DNA of 64,000 bases from Yoonia maricola (GCF_002797915.1 NZ_PGTY01000001.1:930001-994000), one strand, 5' to 3'; shown: positions 31,384 to 41,359, counted from the first letter of the stretch. The notes: generated from the sequence alone by a model not told the origin. Numbers and translations: made by a program.

Positions 31384-32676
31384 ATGCCTACACAAATTCT
31401 GATGCCCGCCCTGTCCCCGACAATGGAGGAAGGGACGCTCGCCAAATGGCACGTGAAAGAGGGGGACACCGTGTCCTCTGGCGATATCATGGCCGAGATT
31501 GAGACCGACAAAGCCACGATGGAATTTGAAGCCGTCGATGAAGGTGTGATGGGCAAGATCATCGTGCCGGAAGGCACCGAAGGTGTGAAGGTCAACGATG
31601 TGATCGCCGTGTTGCTGGAAGATGGTGAAAATGCTGATGATATCGGGGACGTTTCCGCCGGTTCATCAGCCGCGCCTGCGTCGTCTTCACCTGAACCTGC
31701 GCAGAGTGCCGCGCCAGCGGCCGATAAGCCCGCGCCTGCAGCACCTGCCAAAGATGGCGAGCGTATCTTTGCAACGCCATTGGCACGCCGCATCGCGGCT
31801 GACAAAGGGCTGGACCTGACAACCATCACCGGCTCTGGCCCGCATGGCCGTATTGTGAAAGCCGATGTTGAGAACGCCACGGCTGCGCCGAAGAGTGCCG
31901 CACCTGCTGCCAAGGCCCCCGCACCAGCCGCGACAATGGCTGCTGGTCCTGATGCCGATGTCGTGCTCAAAACCTACGCGGATCGCCCCTTTGAGGAGGT
32001 CCAGCTGGACGGCATGCGCAAAACCATCGCGGCCCGTTTGACCGAAGCCAAGCAATCCGTGCCGCACTTCTACCTGCGCCGGGACATTCAACTGGACGCG
32101 CTGTTGAAGTTCCGCAGCCAGTTGAACAAACAGTTGGAACCACGCGGCGTCAAGCTGTCGGTCAACGATTTCATCATCAAGGCCTGCGCCTTGGCCCTGC
32201 AACAAGAACCAGAAGCCAACGCCGTTTGGGCCGGTGACCGCACACTGAAGCTTGAAAAATCAGACGTTGCTGTGGCTGTCGCCATCGAAGGCGGCCTTTT
32301 CACGCCTGTCCTGAAAGACGCCGAGATGAAATCGCTGTCGGCGCTATCTGCAGAGATGAAAGACCTCGCCACCCGCGCGCGCGACCGCAAGCTTGCCCCG
32401 CATGAATATGTTGGCGGCAGCTTTGCGATCTCAAACCTTGGCATGTTCGGCATCGACAACTTCGATGCGATCATCAACCCGCCACATGCGGCCATTCTTG
32501 CGGTCGGTGCCGGTACGAAAAAGCCAATCGTTGGGCCAGATGGTGAACTGACGGTAGGCACCGTGATGTCGACCACGCTATCGGTAGATCACCGTGTAAT
32601 TGACGGGGCATTGGGTGCAAACCTGCTGAACGCGATCAAGGACAACCTTGAGAACCCGATGACCATGTTGGCTTAA
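31384..32676 (+). CDS. pdhC: Dihydrolipoamide acetyltransferase (PDH E2)
   Basis: Core of the PDH complex; passes the acetyl group from lipoamide to CoA. The 430-residue protein has one lipoyl domain (Lys43 in [13 protein letters not shown]), an Ala/Pro linker, the peripheral subunit-binding domain (about residues 124-160: [32 protein letters not shown]) and the catalytic domain ending in the active-site [11 protein letters not shown]. There is no lpd gene after it, so E3 is encoded elsewhere. A strong terminator follows. Confidence 0.97.
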   Translation: MPTQILMPALSPTMEEGTLAKWHVKEGDTVSSGDIMAEIETDKATMEFEAVDEGVMGKIIVPEGTEGVKVNDVIAVLLEDGENADDIGDVSAGSSAAPASSSPEPAQSAAPAADKPAPAAPAKDGERIFATPLARRIAADKGLDLTTITGSGPHGRIVKADVENATAAPKSAAPAAKAPAPAATMAAGPDADVVLKTYADRPFEEVQLDGMRKTIAARLTEAKQSVPHFYLRRDIQLDALLKFRSQLNKQLEPRGVKLSVNDFIIKACALALQQEPEANAVWAGDRTLKLEKSDVAVAVAIEGGLFTPVLKDAEMKSLSALSAEMKDLATRARDRKLAPHEYVGGSFAISNLGMFGIDNFDAIINPPHAAILAVGAGTKKPIVGPDGELTVGTVMSTTLSVDHRVIDGALGANLLNAIKDNLENPMTMLA

Positions 32677-32692
32677 GTACCTGACATCAAAA

Positions 32693-32726
32693 GAGAAAGG
32701 CGGCACACCAAAGGCCGCCTTTTCTC
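32693..32726. terminator. Bidirectional terminator between pdhC and cysE
   Basis: GAGAAAGGCGGC (32693-32704) pairs with GCCGCCTTTTCTC (32714-32726). The T-run serves pdhC (+), and the A-run on the left serves cysE (-), whose stop codon overlaps the right arm. Confidence 0.85.
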
Positions 32727-33534
32727 ATTTCATCGTGTTCAAAATCTGATCCATTGAAATCGACGGCTGCGAGCATCCCGCCTCGCCCACGATCTTGGCA
32801 GGTACACCTGCCACTGTCTTCATCGGCGGCACCTCCTCAAGCACCACGGAGCCCGCGGCGATCCGGCTGCAATGTCCGACCTTGATGTTGCCCAGCACCT
32901 TCGCGCCAGCACCAATCAGCACGCCATCACCGATCTTGGGGTGGCGGTCATCATCTTCCTTGCCTGTGCCACCCAAAGTCACCGAGTGCAGCATTGAGAC
33001 GTTATCGCCCACCACCGCAGTTTCACCCACAACGATGGAGTGCGCGTGATCGATCATAATCCCCTGCCCGATCTTGGCGGCGGGGTGGATATCAACGCCA
33101 AACATTTCGCTTGTACGCATCTGGATGAAATAGGCCAGATCCTTGCGGTCTTGTCGGTAGAGCCAGTGGCCCAGCCGATAGGCTTGCACGGCCTGAAACC
33201 CTTTGAAAAACAGCAAAGGTTTCATAAACCGGTGGCACGCCGGGTCACGATCATAGGTCGCCACGATATCGGCACGCGCCGCTGCAACCAGCTCTGGTGC
33301 CGCAACATAGGCCTGGTCCGCAATCTCGCGCAAAATCTGTTCCGACATCTCAGGCGAGGCCAGCTTCATCGAAATCCGGTAGGCAAGCGCACCCTCAAAC
33401 GATGTGTGGTGCAAGACACCGGCGTGGATCAGCCCCCCCATCAAAGGCTCATTGAGGATAGCTGTTTCTGCCTCTTGGCAGATTCGATGCCAGACAGGAT
33501 CAAGCTCGGTCAGGTTGTGTTTTGGTTGCGCCAT
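32725..33534 (-). CDS. cysE: Serine O-acetyltransferase
   Basis: First step of cysteine synthesis: acetyl transfer from acetyl-CoA to serine. The 269-residue protein has the helical N-terminal SAT domain (PVWHRICQEAETAILNEPLM, LLFFKGFQAVQAYRLGHWLY) and a left-handed beta-helix of hexapeptide repeats (GVDIHPAAKIGQGIMIDHAH, VVGETAVVGDNVSMLHSVTL, GGTG) with the catalytic histidine in DHAH. The start at 33534 (MAQPKHNLTE) is preferred over a longer frame. It is downstream of the GTA cluster on the same strand; cysE next to a GTA cluster has been seen in Rhodobacter. Confidence 0.95.
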   Translation of the reverse strand: MAQPKHNLTELDPVWHRICQEAETAILNEPLMGGLIHAGVLHHTSFEGALAYRISMKLASPEMSEQILREIADQAYVAAPELVAAARADIVATYDRDPACHRFMKPLLFFKGFQAVQAYRLGHWLYRQDRKDLAYFIQMRTSEMFGVDIHPAAKIGQGIMIDHAHSIVVGETAVVGDNVSMLHSVTLGGTGKEDDDRHPKIGDGVLIGAGAKVLGNIKVGHCSRIAAGSVVLEEVPPMKTVAGVPAKIVGEAGCSQPSISMDQILNTMK

Positions 33535-33617
33535 GGCACGCACCTCGCGGTTATTCAGACCTCTTTGATAGATCAGATAGGGCCGCCAAGCCAAGAACAA
33601 AGCTGTGATGGCCTATT

Positions 33618-33911
33618 TCACGATGATTGATATGACGCATCGGCCAAAAGCGTTTGGATCACGATAGCATAAGCCGCAAGCGCATCCAGCCCAAGCGCCG
33701 CTGGACGCGGGACCGGGTCTTGACGCGCCGCGCAAGACAGAACCGCGCCAGAGCCAAACCGGGGATGCGGTTTGCCATGAAAGCGCCGATACGCATCGGC
33801 TGTCTGTGCTTGTATGATCATATCACGCATCACAGCATCGCGCGCCGCAGGGGCCACCCCCATCAGAACGCGCGCCGCCATTTCGATATCGGCCAGTTGG
33901 ACTGGCCTCAT
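33618..33911 (-). CDS. Small conserved protein following GTA g15
   Basis: A 97-residue soluble protein whose start overlaps the g15 stop by four bases, so it is translationally coupled to the GTA operon. It begins MRPVQLADIEMAARVLMGVA and has HGKPHPRFGSGAVLSCAA in the middle. It may be the DUF7742 family reported next to Rhodobacterales GTA clusters, though I am not certain of the number. No enzymatic motif is visible. Whether it belongs to the particle or is simply a conserved neighbour is open. Confidence 0.72.
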   Translation of the reverse strand: MRPVQLADIEMAARVLMGVAPAARDAVMRDMIIQAQTADAYRRFHGKPHPRFGSGAVLSCAARQDPVPRPAALGLDALAAYAIVIQTLLADASYQSS

Positions 33912-36900
33912 AGGTACTTCAGCATCTCAACGCTCAGCCCAGCGCCGTAACGGTCCGAAATCTGCGCCACCTCAATGGTGTAAAATCCATATCCGATATC
34001 CGCGCTTAGATCGGTGCTGGTGTACGTCCATGCAGGGGTCGTCACGATCTCTTCGCGTATGAGGCTGCCTGATTTTGACACACGGACCCGGTAACGCTCA
34101 CTGTCTTCCCCCAAAGGAATATCCCCATCCGCCCAGATGTCACCGTCAATCCGACTGCATCTGATCCATGAAAAGGCAATGTCGCCCCCCACTGTTTCCG
34201 CCCGCAAATGGGCCACGGGGTAAGGCCGCAGGCCGTTGCCTGCGAAGGTCTGTGTTTCATAACGAAAGCTGGCATCATCCATCGCCTGCGTGGCCGGTCC
34301 ATAGCGGAAATGCCGTTCAGTGCCGCGTGTGGCCGTGGCCAAGGCAATTTGCTTTGGCACACCGTTCATTATGACAACACGCGATCCAGCAGGCCAGCTA
34401 TCCGGCATCAGCCCCCGACTGCCAGCCTGACCACGTAACAGACCTGACAGCCTATAAACCCGGTCGCCAACCACAGCGGCATTTTGAAACTGCAGGATTT
34501 CCCAATTGTCATTGGACCCATCACCGATGGCCAGCGTATTCGCACCCGCCAGCATAGCCTCGTACAGGGCTGAACTGAGCGTGCCATTGGTCAATGCCAC
34601 CTCGACCCCGCTTTGACGGTCCCAGATACCCACCGGCCCTCGCGCCAGTTCTGTCTGCGTGACGCCAACAGTGGCAGGATCATGCATGATATCATGCAAG
34701 GTATAATCACTGTCCTGCGCCGCACCATAAAGCGCGATACTGCCCGGCCAAGGTAGGCCTGCGACCGCAACATATGGCGCATGCGGCAGCTCATCACCCG
34801 TCAGCAAAGGCAGATCAAGGAATGACAACTCCACCGGGGTTGGTGCAACATACGCCTGCAATTGCACGCTCTCTTCGGGGATGGCGCGTTTGCGATAGAC
34901 TTCGGGCTCCACCCGTGTCGCCTCGATCAGGCGCAGCCCGGCCTCCTCGATCCTGTCAATGCGGTAGGTACCGCTCACACTGTCCGTATTGAGCGCGACA
35001 GTATCGCCCGCAGCGACCGCCAACTGCGAAGGCGGCAAGGCAAAGCTGATGGTTTCGCGGCCGATCCGCGCCTCTTGCAACCAGCGGGCCACCACCTCCT
35101 TGCCCTCAGCGCGGGTCAACGCGATGGGTGCCTCGCTGCGGGTGATGATCAGTGTCTGGTCGTCGGGCAGGACGATTTCACTTGCAACCGCAGCATAATC
35201 GCTATCGGCATCAATATGGGCAAACTGAACCCGGCCCGCGATTTCGGCGGCAGCCGCGCGTTTAAGGGATACACTGCTATCTGTCTCAGGATCAAAGGCG
35301 ATCTCTGCATCTTTCAGATCATGATGCACACGCCCGTCCCGATTTTGGAACACAAGTACACCGTCACGTTCAACCGCATCAAACCCATAGGCCAGCATCA
35401 ACGGCTGCAAGGCCGCCCGCCCGGTGCCTGTATCGCTTACGTTATAGCCACGCACCACACCAAAAAGCCCGCTGACATCGTATTGCGTCAAGCCAGAGCG
35501 TGTACAAATCTCCGCCACCACAGAGGCCAGCGACCGATGTGTCACCCGCCCATTCAGCCATGGCCCAGTAGCAAAGCTGTCGCCATCAGACCAGGCCGTC
35601 GTATTGCCGGGCCAATAGGGATAAGGGCGCGGATCCCACCCCCAAACATGCATATGCGCGGTATCTACCATGCGTCCGGCATATATGGTGGAGACAGGGT
35701 TATTGTCGGACAGGGCATAATGGCTGGTCATGGCCCGCAAATATTGCATCTGCATCAGGTCATCACGGTTCCCGTTTGAGGCGTAAGGCAACTGCTCTGA
35801 CCCGCACAAAACATGCCCCGGGTCATTGGCCCCTTTGTCAATCGCGGGACAGCCCACAGAGGTAAACCAGATGGGTTTGCTTTGCGGCACCCAATCTGTC
35901 GCCAAGCTTTGCCTGACGCCATCAACCCGGTCGTGGTGCTGATGTGCCCACCAACCGTAAAAATCTTTCGCACGCCAGACCCAATGTTCATTGTCAGGAT
36001 CGGTCAGCGGAATGCGCCGTTGCGCCTCGCGTGCCTCTGGGGTCGGATAGGACCAGTCGTAATATTCGCCACCCGCAACGTTGGATTGCAAATAGGGCTG
36101 CCCATAGATCGCGCCTGCACTCACGTCGCGATGGTCCGTGCCGTCGCGCCAATCAGCCAGCGGGAACGCCGCAGAGACTCCTACGAAATCAATATTTGCA
36201 TCCGCCCAAAGCGCATCAAGGTGGAACATCTTGTCAGAGGTCCCGGCAGGTTGCATCCCGTGATACTCGGACCAATCCGCGGTATAGCTGATCTTGCATG
36301 TGGCCCCCAAAATCTGACGCACGTCTGCGGCAAGACTGCGCAGCGCTGTAACCATAGGAAATCCGCTTGCGCCGCGCACCTTTGTCAGCCCCGCCAATTC
36401 GGTTCCGATGCAAAAGGCGTCAACGCCCCCTGCGGCAGCACAAAGATGGGCATAATGCAGGATAAACCGACGATAGCTGGTCTCTGTAGCACCAGTATAG
36501 CTTACATTTGTCCCGGACACGGCGAAATCGGCAGCACTAGCCTGCCCGATAAAAGCGGCAACCTCGGCCTCCGCCGCAGCGGTCCCATCAGGTGAGCCAG
36601 TAATGCCGGGTGCCATAGACGTGGTGATCTGCCCGACCCAGGGCAATGCAGCCTGCCCCGTGCCGCCCGTCAGCGGGTCTGGCAGCATATTTCCGTCAAG
36701 CTGCTCCATCATCAAAACCGGACTCACAACCACCTCGAGCCCGCGCGCTTTCAGCTCAGTTATGGCTTCCACCACGGCAGCATCCGCTGGCGTGCCACCG
36801 GCAACCGGCACATCATCCACCTCGACGACGACGCCCGCCGCACTGCGTGTCATACCACTGACAACCCAAGACATAGCGCTTGCATCACGCTGCCCCTGCA

Positions 36901-37798
36901 CCACTTTGGGCGCGATCTGACAGTCCCCACAGCGCAGATCATCGGCAAACCAATGGATCGGCAGCATCACCGATCCGCAGGCTGGCATCTCCGCCTCAAG
37001 CGCATTCATGGATACGGTAAAATCACTGCCACCCAGCGGCGAATGCGTGTTGATCGCTGTCTTCGCAGCAAAACCTGAGGCCGTATAAAGCTGCGATGTC
37101 GCCAAAGCGTATTCGCCTGCCCCCGGCATCAGCGCCACACCCTGCACCATATTGGCGACATCACCAGACGCATTCTGATCGGGGCGCATCACCTCAAAGG
37201 TCAGCTGTGGGACGCGATTGCTAAACTGACCCAAAGCAAGGTCTTCCAACACAACATAAGCTGTACCGCGATAGGCTGGTGTATTCTCTTCCCCTTCCAC
37301 AGCAGAAATCTTGGGATCGGGCAATTGGTCATCCGTACCCGTATAAAGCCGCATGTTCAGCGTATCGGGTGAAATCTCTGTCCCATCGGCCCAGATCCGG
37401 CCAATCCGGCTGATCTGCCCCTCACAAAGGGCAACCGCCAGACTGACCGAATAGGAATAGGTCGTGGTTTCCGGGGTGGAAGGAGAGCTTCCCTTGCCTC
37501 CGCCAGAGGTCGTCGTCGATGACAGAAACTGCGACGCCCAGATGACCTGTCCTGCAACCCGCATCCGACCGTAGATTTGCTGGACATCCGCCCCCTCAAC
37601 CGCACTCGTCACACGAAAGCGGTCAATGCGGCCCGTTTCAATCGCCTCGCTACCGCTGCCAAACAACTGTTGGTCAATCCGGCGGCCAATCGCGGCCCCC
37701 GCGGCACGCCCGATTGTCGCCATGGACAGGCCCAAGATGCCACCCCCGATAGAGCCGCCAAGCGCCGCTCCGGCGGCGGAAAGTGCAATCGTTGCCAT
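33908..37798 (-). CDS. GTA g15: baseplate multidomain / host specificity protein
   Basis: The 1296-residue protein forms the tail-tip hub and receptor-binding part of the particle. It starts with a Gly/Ala-rich hydrophobic segment (ALGGSIGGGILGLSMATIG), includes a TIM-barrel glycoside-hydrolase-like domain (about residues 430-740; FCIGTELAGLTKVRG, DWSEYHGMQPAGTSDKMFHL, PIWFTSVGCPAIDKGANDP), phage-tail domain material and C-terminal fibronectin-like strands. Length and order match RcGTA g15. The start overlaps g14's stop by a single base. The barrel may act on cell-surface polysaccharide. Confidence 0.95.
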   Translation of the reverse strand: MATIALSAAGAALGGSIGGGILGLSMATIGRAAGAAIGRRIDQQLFGSGSEAIETGRIDRFRVTSAVEGADVQQIYGRMRVAGQVIWASQFLSSTTTSGGGKGSSPSTPETTTYSYSVSLAVALCEGQISRIGRIWADGTEISPDTLNMRLYTGTDDQLPDPKISAVEGEENTPAYRGTAYVVLEDLALGQFSNRVPQLTFEVMRPDQNASGDVANMVQGVALMPGAGEYALATSQLYTASGFAAKTAINTHSPLGGSDFTVSMNALEAEMPACGSVMLPIHWFADDLRCGDCQIAPKVVQGQRDASAMSWVVSGMTRSAAGVVVEVDDVPVAGGTPADAAVVEAITELKARGLEVVVSPVLMMEQLDGNMLPDPLTGGTGQAALPWVGQITTSMAPGITGSPDGTAAAEAEVAAFIGQASAADFAVSGTNVSYTGATETSYRRFILHYAHLCAAAGGVDAFCIGTELAGLTKVRGASGFPMVTALRSLAADVRQILGATCKISYTADWSEYHGMQPAGTSDKMFHLDALWADANIDFVGVSAAFPLADWRDGTDHRDVSAGAIYGQPYLQSNVAGGEYYDWSYPTPEAREAQRRIPLTDPDNEHWVWRAKDFYGWWAHQHHDRVDGVRQSLATDWVPQSKPIWFTSVGCPAIDKGANDPGHVLCGSEQLPYASNGNRDDLMQMQYLRAMTSHYALSDNNPVSTIYAGRMVDTAHMHVWGWDPRPYPYWPGNTTAWSDGDSFATGPWLNGRVTHRSLASVVAEICTRSGLTQYDVSGLFGVVRGYNVSDTGTGRAALQPLMLAYGFDAVERDGVLVFQNRDGRVHHDLKDAEIAFDPETDSSVSLKRAAAAEIAGRVQFAHIDADSDYAAVASEIVLPDDQTLIITRSEAPIALTRAEGKEVVARWLQEARIGRETISFALPPSQLAVAAGDTVALNTDSVSGTYRIDRIEEAGLRLIEATRVEPEVYRKRAIPEESVQLQAYVAPTPVELSFLDLPLLTGDELPHAPYVAVAGLPWPGSIALYGAAQDSDYTLHDIMHDPATVGVTQTELARGPVGIWDRQSGVEVALTNGTLSSALYEAMLAGANTLAIGDGSNDNWEILQFQNAAVVGDRVYRLSGLLRGQAGSRGLMPDSWPAGSRVVIMNGVPKQIALATATRGTERHFRYGPATQAMDDASFRYETQTFAGNGLRPYPVAHLRAETVGGDIAFSWIRCSRIDGDIWADGDIPLGEDSERYRVRVSKSGSLIREEIVTTPAWTYTSTDLSADIGYGFYTIEVAQISDRYGAGLSVEMLKYL

Positions 37799-38235
37799 CA
37801 GTCGTCCCTTTCAATGAATGCAAACCGCGCCGCGATACGTTTGCGCCAAGGCGCAGAAAGCGGGCTTTCGACAACGCCATGCCCCTGATAGGCGTGAATA
37901 AATTTCAGAGCATCTTCATCATGCGATAATAGCCCCAGATGCTTGGCAACGGCCCTTTGGCGCATCCGAAACAGGATCACCTGACCGGCCGCAAAGGGGG
38001 CATTTGATACATCCTTCAAATGCCGATGCGCTGCGGTCAGCAGTCGCTCGGCCCCCTGCGGCTCGGACCAATCTTGGGTATAGGCCGGGATCGCTTCGGG
38101 TTCTTGTCCATAAACCTCGCGCCAGATGCCCCGCAACAGACCCAGACAATCACAGCCTACGCCCTGCACAGAGGCCTGATGCAAATAGGGCGTCCCAATC
38201 CAGGCACGCGCGATACCGACCACCTGCGCACTCAT
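37798..38235 (-). CDS. GTA g14: NlpC/P60-type cell-wall peptidase
   Basis: A 145-residue cysteine peptidase at the tail tip, thought to open peptidoglycan during DNA delivery. The NlpC/P60 catalytic Cys is in VGCDCLGLLRG (about residue 30) and the His in AKHLGLLSHD (about residue 98); the fold start ARAWIGTPYLHQASVQGVG is typical. It overlaps g13 by four bases upstream and g15 by one base downstream. Confidence 0.93.
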   Translation of the reverse strand: MSAQVVGIARAWIGTPYLHQASVQGVGCDCLGLLRGIWREVYGQEPEAIPAYTQDWSEPQGAERLLTAAHRHLKDVSNAPFAAGQVILFRMRQRAVAKHLGLLSHDEDALKFIHAYQGHGVVESPLSAPWRKRIAARFAFIERDD

Positions 38236-39113
38236 CGGTTCAGGCTGCCGCCGGCGTTGGTTTCATCCGAACGCGGCACGCTGACCATCCAGTCTTCACC
38301 GGGCATGTCAGGAAACCCCTGATAGTTCAGGAAATTGTCAAACTTTTCCCGGCATGTCGCCGCCGTCTTGTCGCACCCCGCCGTCACACGCAGCACATCA
38401 CCCGGCACGATCACCGCGTTCAACGGCGACCAGAGCGTCAGTACGCGGTCCCCCTCGCCCACATCAGATTTGATGACATCCTTCAGCCCCGCCGCAGCGC
38501 CGGTCAAAACCTCAAGCAGTCCGCTTTCAAACCAGCCCGCATTGAAGTTTTCAACGCCCTCCAGCGTAAAAACCTGCCCATCCGTGGCCGTGGTCAACGT
38601 ATAGTCCAGCCGATACGACGCCTGATCCACCGCAAACCGGCAGCGGGCATCGCCCAAAACAGCGCCACAGGTTTTCATATAGGTGCGGCCTTGGGTCTGG
38701 TTCAAAACCTCAGTCAAACCATGCAACTCCGCTTCAAATCCGCCCGCCCCACGGGTGATTTCGCCTAAGGACCCGCGAAACAGGGTCTTGCGCGCTGCGA
38801 CATCATCCCAACACACCAGCCAAACCTGCACGGTGGCACCGTCATAGCGACCAGCCAGAATATCAGCTTCGGTGATGGCGTCATCTGACAGCACGCCGAA
38901 GGCCTCGGTATTGTTGATCGACAGACCCGTCGTGCTCGCAATCGCCCGTGCGCTCAGCCCGCTTTGGGGGGCAAAGACAATCCCATCGAATTGCAGGCTG
39001 GCGTCGTGATCGGTAAAGCCCAGCGCCGTACCATCCAGCCTGCGGATCAGCCAGCAATGGCAGGTATGCGTCACGCCTCTGCGTAGATGGTCATAAAGGA
39101 TGTCTTCACTCAT
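38232..39113 (-). CDS. GTA g13: DUF2163 distal tail hub protein
   Basis: A 293-residue DUF2163/phage_BR0599 protein, a component of the tail hub. Characteristic segments are THTCHCWLIRRLDGTALGFT near the start, GALSDDAITEADILAGRYDG-like material in the middle and a C-terminal Cys-containing region (GCDKTAATCREKFDNFLNY) that in RcGTA binds an iron-sulfur cluster. Ends with a four-base overlap into g14, and starts with a four-base overlap after g12. Confidence 0.92.
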   Translation of the reverse strand: MSEDILYDHLRRGVTHTCHCWLIRRLDGTALGFTDHDASLQFDGIVFAPQSGLSARAIASTTGLSINNTEAFGVLSDDAITEADILAGRYDGATVQVWLVCWDDVAARKTLFRGSLGEITRGAGGFEAELHGLTEVLNQTQGRTYMKTCGAVLGDARCRFAVDQASYRLDYTLTTATDGQVFTLEGVENFNAGWFESGLLEVLTGAAAGLKDVIKSDVGEGDRVLTLWSPLNAVIVPGDVLRVTAGCDKTAATCREKFDNFLNYQGFPDMPGEDWMVSVPRSDETNAGGSLNR

Positions 39114-39742
39114 ATCCGCACCTCGACCACTGGAACATCAGGCACTTCACCCGCTTGGAAACTGGACACCGAGGTCATGATCGCATCGGTGTCAAAACGG
39201 ACCGGCACATCAAACTCAAAGCCTGCGCGCACCTCTGCGCCTTCATCGGGCGCATTCACAAAGGTCAGCAGGCCACTGTTATGGTCCACCTCAAAATCGA
39301 CGCCTTGCTGGACCAGATCGCCACCGACTTCAGCGCGCACAGAACCTTGGACTGGTTTTGTAATCGGGCGCCGATAGACAGCATCCCCGGACCGATAAGA
39401 CTTCATCAGCTGAAAGTCCCGTGTCACCTCATCACCCAAGCCAAGTAGCTGGTCTGAGGCTTCCACAGCACATGACGGCTTGCATGACAGATAGTCACTC
39501 CAATCCTTCCAACGAAACCCGATCAACTGGCCCTGACGGGCCTCGAAAAATGCAATCAACGCCTCCACATCATCAAGCGAGCGCAGACCACAGCCCGCGT
39601 CGTAACGACGGCGGGCATGCGCCCAAGGCGTATTACGCTCCTCAAACCCATTGGCCAGCGTGACAATCTCGGTCCGGCGCTCGGGTCCACCCAAGGCACC
39701 AAAACTCAGTGAGGCGGGAAATCTTACATCATGGAATGTCAT
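39110..39742 (-). CDS. GTA g12: DUF2460 distal tail protein
   Basis: A 210-residue protein of the DUF2460/TIGR02217 family, forming the ring that joins tail tube and hub. Family blocks are FHDVRFPASLSFGALGGPER, RTEIVTLANGFEERNTPWAH, ARRRYDAGCGLRSLDDVEAL and FFEARQGQLIGFRWKDWSDY. It follows g11 after eight bases and overlaps g13 by four. Highly conserved in Rhodobacterales GTAs. Confidence 0.95.
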   Translation of the reverse strand: MTFHDVRFPASLSFGALGGPERRTEIVTLANGFEERNTPWAHARRRYDAGCGLRSLDDVEALIAFFEARQGQLIGFRWKDWSDYLSCKPSCAVEASDQLLGLGDEVTRDFQLMKSYRSGDAVYRRPITKPVQGSVRAEVGGDLVQQGVDFEVDHNSGLLTFVNAPDEGAEVRAGFEFDVPVRFDTDAIMTSVSSFQAGEVPDVPVVEVRI

Positions 39743-39750
39743 AACGGCTC

Positions 39751-40413
39751 CTATTGATGGCGGGCGCTACGGCCCAGCGCGCGGCTCATCTGTGCTGCGA
39801 TCTGGGTACGGCTGCGCTGAAAACCTTGGGCGTCTGGGGTGGTAATATTCATGTTGATGGTTGTGGCACCCCCACCCGCACCGCGCACACCCAAACTGCC
39901 GTCAGCGCCACGGGCCAAGGGCATGATCGCCTCTGGTCCTGCCTCACCCATGAGGCCAGTGCCGCCTCGCATGGGAAAACTGGTGGGGCTGCTGACGACA
40001 CCACCCTTGGCAAAGGGCATCACTCGGCCTTGCGTAAAGGTGCCACCATCGGCAAACGGCATCAAACCGGACACGACCGTATTCAATCCATCTGACAGCA
40101 GCCCACCCAGTTGGTTCGTGACCGGGGTTACAGCCGCCGAGTAGGCAGTATTCACCATCTTCTCGGCCAAACCACCCAATACATCAGTCAGGCTCTGACC
40201 ATCCAAAACCAGCCCGTCAAAGGCGGAACGCAAACCTTGGGAAAAACCACGCTCCAAATTGCCCAGATCGCGCGTTGTATCAGCCAAGGATGACTGCACC
40301 GAATGCAATTGATCTTCAAACGCCGCCGTCATGGCTGAGGCATCGCCTAATGCAGCCTCCAACGCGCCTACACCGTCTTCCAGCGTGTCTATCTTGTCGA
40401 TGTCATCCATCAT
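39751..40413 (-). CDS. GTA g11: short tail tape measure protein
   Basis: A 220-residue tape measure; its shortness matches the short GTA tail compared with siphophages. The N-terminal part is coiled coil (DKIDTLEDGVGALEAALGDA), followed by hydrophobic/Gly-rich segments (QLGGLLSDGLNTVVSGLMPF) and a conserved end (GGVVSSPTSFPMRGGTGLMG, EAGPEAIMPLARG). It overlaps g10.1 by 11 bases. Confidence 0.92.
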   Translation of the reverse strand: MMDDIDKIDTLEDGVGALEAALGDASAMTAAFEDQLHSVQSSLADTTRDLGNLERGFSQGLRSAFDGLVLDGQSLTDVLGGLAEKMVNTAYSAAVTPVTNQLGGLLSDGLNTVVSGLMPFADGGTFTQGRVMPFAKGGVVSSPTSFPMRGGTGLMGEAGPEAIMPLARGADGSLGVRGAGGGATTINMNITTPDAQGFQRSRTQIAAQMSRALGRSARHQ

Positions 40414-40597
40414 CTTTGTCCTTCACGTCATCAGGAAAGTCGCGCAGCAAAGCATCAAGCTGCGGGCGGGCCATCGGGACCGCAGCACCTGACGCCCCCA
40501 ACATGATCTGCAATTCCGCCGGGGTAAGCGCCCAGAAACTGTCCGGGCTCAACCGCAACAGATGCAGACCTGCATGCATCAGCCCCGGCCAATCCAT
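40403..40597 (-). CDS. GTA g10.1: tail assembly chaperone (TIGR02216 type)
   Basis: A 64-residue protein between g10 and g11, in the position of the second tail chaperone. It starts MDWPGLMHAGLHLLRLSPDS and has FWALTPAELQIMLGA, the family mark (W-x-LTP-E). Probably helps load tail tube subunits on the tape measure. The small size explains why it can be missed by gene callers. Confidence 0.88.
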   Translation of the reverse strand: MDWPGLMHAGLHLLRLSPDSFWALTPAELQIMLGASGAAVPMARPQLDALLRDFPDDVKDKDDG

Positions 40598-40600
40598 CGG

Positions 40601-40915
40601 TTACTCCGGCACCGCAAAAGCACGTGCCAGCATCAATGCCGCCGCCTTCGCCGCACCCACCGGACCACCCGCAATCTCAGCCGTCATCAAATCCGCCGAC
40701 GTGCCGGCCCAACCGCCACCACGCAGACCAGCCACAACCACAGCCATCACATCGGCGCCGGAAAATGCGGCCCCCTCAAACCGGCGAATTAAATCAACGA
40801 GAGAGCCTTCGCCCAGCGCTGCCTCCAACTCCGCCAACGCACCCAGCGTCAGCTTGCAATCATGCGGCACGCCATCAATCACAACAGCGACCTCACCGGC
40901 CCAGGGGTTCGTCAT
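40601..40915 (-). CDS. GTA g10: tail assembly chaperone (GTA TAC-1)
   Basis: A 104-residue protein of the GTA_TAC family, in fixed order after the major tail protein. Begins NPWAGEVAVVIDGVPHDCKL and has LTLGALAELEAALGEGSLVD. Its first base coincides with the last base of g9. Expected to act with g10.1 in tail tube assembly. Confidence 0.9.
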   Translation of the reverse strand: MTNPWAGEVAVVIDGVPHDCKLTLGALAELEAALGEGSLVDLIRRFEGAAFSGADVMAVVVAGLRGGGWAGTSADLMTAEIAGGPVGAAKAAALMLARAFAVPE

Positions 40916-41331
40916 CAGATCAACGCCACAAAGGTCAGCGCACCAGCAGAGGCCAATGATAGCTCATAGGTCGCCTCGCCGTTATGTGACCCTGCATATT
41001 CAACCGACGTAATTTGAAACGGCCCTTGCAGCGTGCCAAACCCCGGCACAATCACCTGAAAATCGGGCGTTTCGCCGTCAAAGAAAATCTGACGCGCACG
41101 CTCATCCGTGGCCTCATCCTTGAACACACCAGAGCCCGAGATCGAGGCGGTTTTCACGCCCGCCCCACCCAGCAATTCACGCCAGCCGCCCGTGCTTTCC
41201 AGACTGGTCACATCCACCGTTTCAGCATTCAAACTGATCCGCGTGGCGCGCAAGCCAGCGGCTGTTTCAAACATGCCCCCACCGGTCATATCGATTTTGA
41301 CCAACAGGTCCTTACCATTTTGTGCAGCCAT
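40915..41331 (-). CDS. GTA g9: major tail tube protein
   Basis: A 138-residue tail tube subunit (TIGR02126 family). Visible family sequence: MAAQNGKDLLVKIDMTGGGM, FETAAGLRATRISLNAETVD, VTSLESTGGWRELLGGAGVK and the C-terminal ATYELSLASAGALTF. It polymerises into the tube through which DNA passes. Preceded by g8 after 28 bases. Confidence 0.95.
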   Translation of the reverse strand: MAAQNGKDLLVKIDMTGGGMFETAAGLRATRISLNAETVDVTSLESTGGWRELLGGAGVKTASISGSGVFKDEATDERARQIFFDGETPDFQVIVPGFGTLQGPFQITSVEYAGSHNGEATYELSLASAGALTFVALI

Positions 41332-41359
41332 CAGGCGTACTCCTCATATTCAGATTGGG

